A stretch of 64,000 bases of DNA from Tretioscincus oriximinensis (lineage: Eukaryota; Chordata; Lepidosauria; Squamata; Gymnophthalmidae). Of this stretch, positions 63,079 to 64,000 are shown in pieces. The stretch covers positions 101,985 to 165,984 of the forward strand of contig JAJVDF010000654.1 of the NCBI GenBank assembly GCA_022410635.1. The letters run 5' to 3'. A program made the translations under genes and the position numbers. How positions within the stretch are numbered: the stretch's first letter is position 1; each line of letters starts with the position of its first letter. A model generated the notes under the pieces. The model was given only the letters and a program-made list of their open reading frames with translations. It had not been told where the DNA came from and ran no database searches.

Positions 63079-63614
63079 ATGTTGAATAATTGGTGAAATT
63101 AAGGTGAATTATATAGATGGACCTCAGAAAGACTTAAGGGGAAATGCCTTTATTTTTGTAGGTGTGAAAAAAACTCTGTTTTCCCAACAGCAGCACAAAC
63201 TAGGCTATCCCAATTGTGTGGTCTATTCTGGACAGCACTAAATTGAATCAGGAACTTCTTGCTTTGTGCTGTTTCTCTNTTGCTCCGACAATCTTTATGG
63301 AGGAATGTCTGTTCCACACAACATGCATTCCGCATACCTGGTCCATGAGCATACCTCTGTGCTCGGAATGCCAGTGCAAACGAACGATGGATTCACAAAC
63401 CCTGGCCTAGAAATAAGGTTCTTTTTTGCAAACTTCCTAATACCATTGCTCGGGTCCAGCCACTGGGTGGTGCTGTTGGGCTACAAATGCCCGTTGTCTG
63501 CATGGGGTCTGCGCTAAAGTACAATCAGGTAATGTGCTACCTAATGCTTATTAATAGTGTCGTGCAACTTGTGTAACAACTCAGCAAATGCATATTAGCA
63601 ACATCAATTTGTAA

Positions 63615-63880
63615 ACAAGGTGGGCATGTACAGAGCAGGAGGAGGAAGAGAAGGAAAAGGAGAAAGAAGAATGTGAGGAGACACTTTTCTCAATCCTAAG
63701 AGAATCAAAGTGGCTTCCAAACTTTCTGTTCTTCTCTTCGCAACGGACACACTTGCGAAGTAGGTGGGGCTGAGGGATCTCCAAAGAACTGAGGCTAGCC
63801 CGAGGTCACCGAGCTGGCTTTTGTGGATGGAGGAGTGCAGAAATGAACTGGAAGACTTCCAGATAAAGGATCTGACACTG
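63615..63880 (-). mobile_element. Sauria-type SINE, minus strand, uninterrupted
   Basis: GA-rich tail, ctaagagaatcaaagtggct tcc, cttgcgaagtaggtggggct gaggg, aggtcaccgagctggctttt g, gatctgacactgtaggcac (head). Confidence 0.75.
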
Positions 63881-63977
63881 TAGGCACAACATCAGACCAC
63901 CCCAGAGAAGCACTGTGAAGTGAAAATGGGCTCCGGGTGCTGACCAGTGCAGCCTCCAGAGACACCTCTGAAGTTAT

Positions 63978-64000
63978 AAGTCTGAAGAAGCAGACTTATC
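63978..64000 (+). mobile_element. Family P end at the window edge
   Basis: gtctgaagaagcagacttat c matches the end of family P; the rest is outside. Confidence 0.45.

Overview
This window looks like non-coding, repeat-dominated DNA from a squamate reptile, most likely a lizard. The reasons are the combination of Sauria-type tRNA-derived SINEs, many CR1-like LINE ends, 5'-truncated L1 copies, a BovB/RTE-type 3' end, an R4/Dong-like LINE end, hAT/mariner/Tigger/Harbinger-like non-autonomous DNA elements, and long trinucleotide arrays. The species cannot be named from the sequence. Isolated N bases and one 290-base N run (23017-23306) show it is draft assembly. I found no intact protein-coding gene, no rRNA, no functional tRNA and no CRISPR array; the open reading frames present are retrotransposon remnants, microsatellite translations or chance frames.

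Layout. 0-10 kb: the 5' part of an L1 on the minus strand, small DNA-transposon derivatives, and CR1-like ends with nested insertions. 10-25 kb: two GAA arrays that form the tails of SINEs joined to CR1 fragments, an interrupted L1, and a second L1 with clear target-site duplications. 25-35 kb: a hairpin insertion with a perfect 68-bp inverted repeat, an endonuclease-domain LINE remnant, SINEs, a BovB end, a hAT element and a mariner-like element. 35-45 kb: polypurine/CR1 composites, a Tigger-like element, a minisatellite built from a ZNF143-like motif, a short telomere-like tract, a U2 snRNA fragment and paired L1 loci. 45-64 kb: more SINEs, CR1 ends and Harbinger-like elements, a third GAA array, an R4/Dong-like end beside TAA repeats, and the best preserved CR1 reverse transcriptase remnant (61.3-62.3 kb).

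How the parts relate. Nothing forms a gene pathway. The organisation is a stratigraphy of insertions: CR1 into L1, SINE into SINE, DNA elements into CR1. Several of these can be dated relative to one another because the interrupted halves still read across the insertion. The most unusual signals are composite units that recur with the same internal junctions: SINE+CR1+GAA at 10.9 and 22.9 kb, CR1+polypurine at 35.4, 38.0 and 56.3 kb, and an inverted pair at 12.3 and 57.7 kb. These suggest either chimeric mobile families or local duplications. Candidate single-copy, possibly conserved non-coding blocks are 22.1-22.9, 37.3-37.9 and 56.8-57.3 kb. All family names rest on motif recognition by eye, without database searching.
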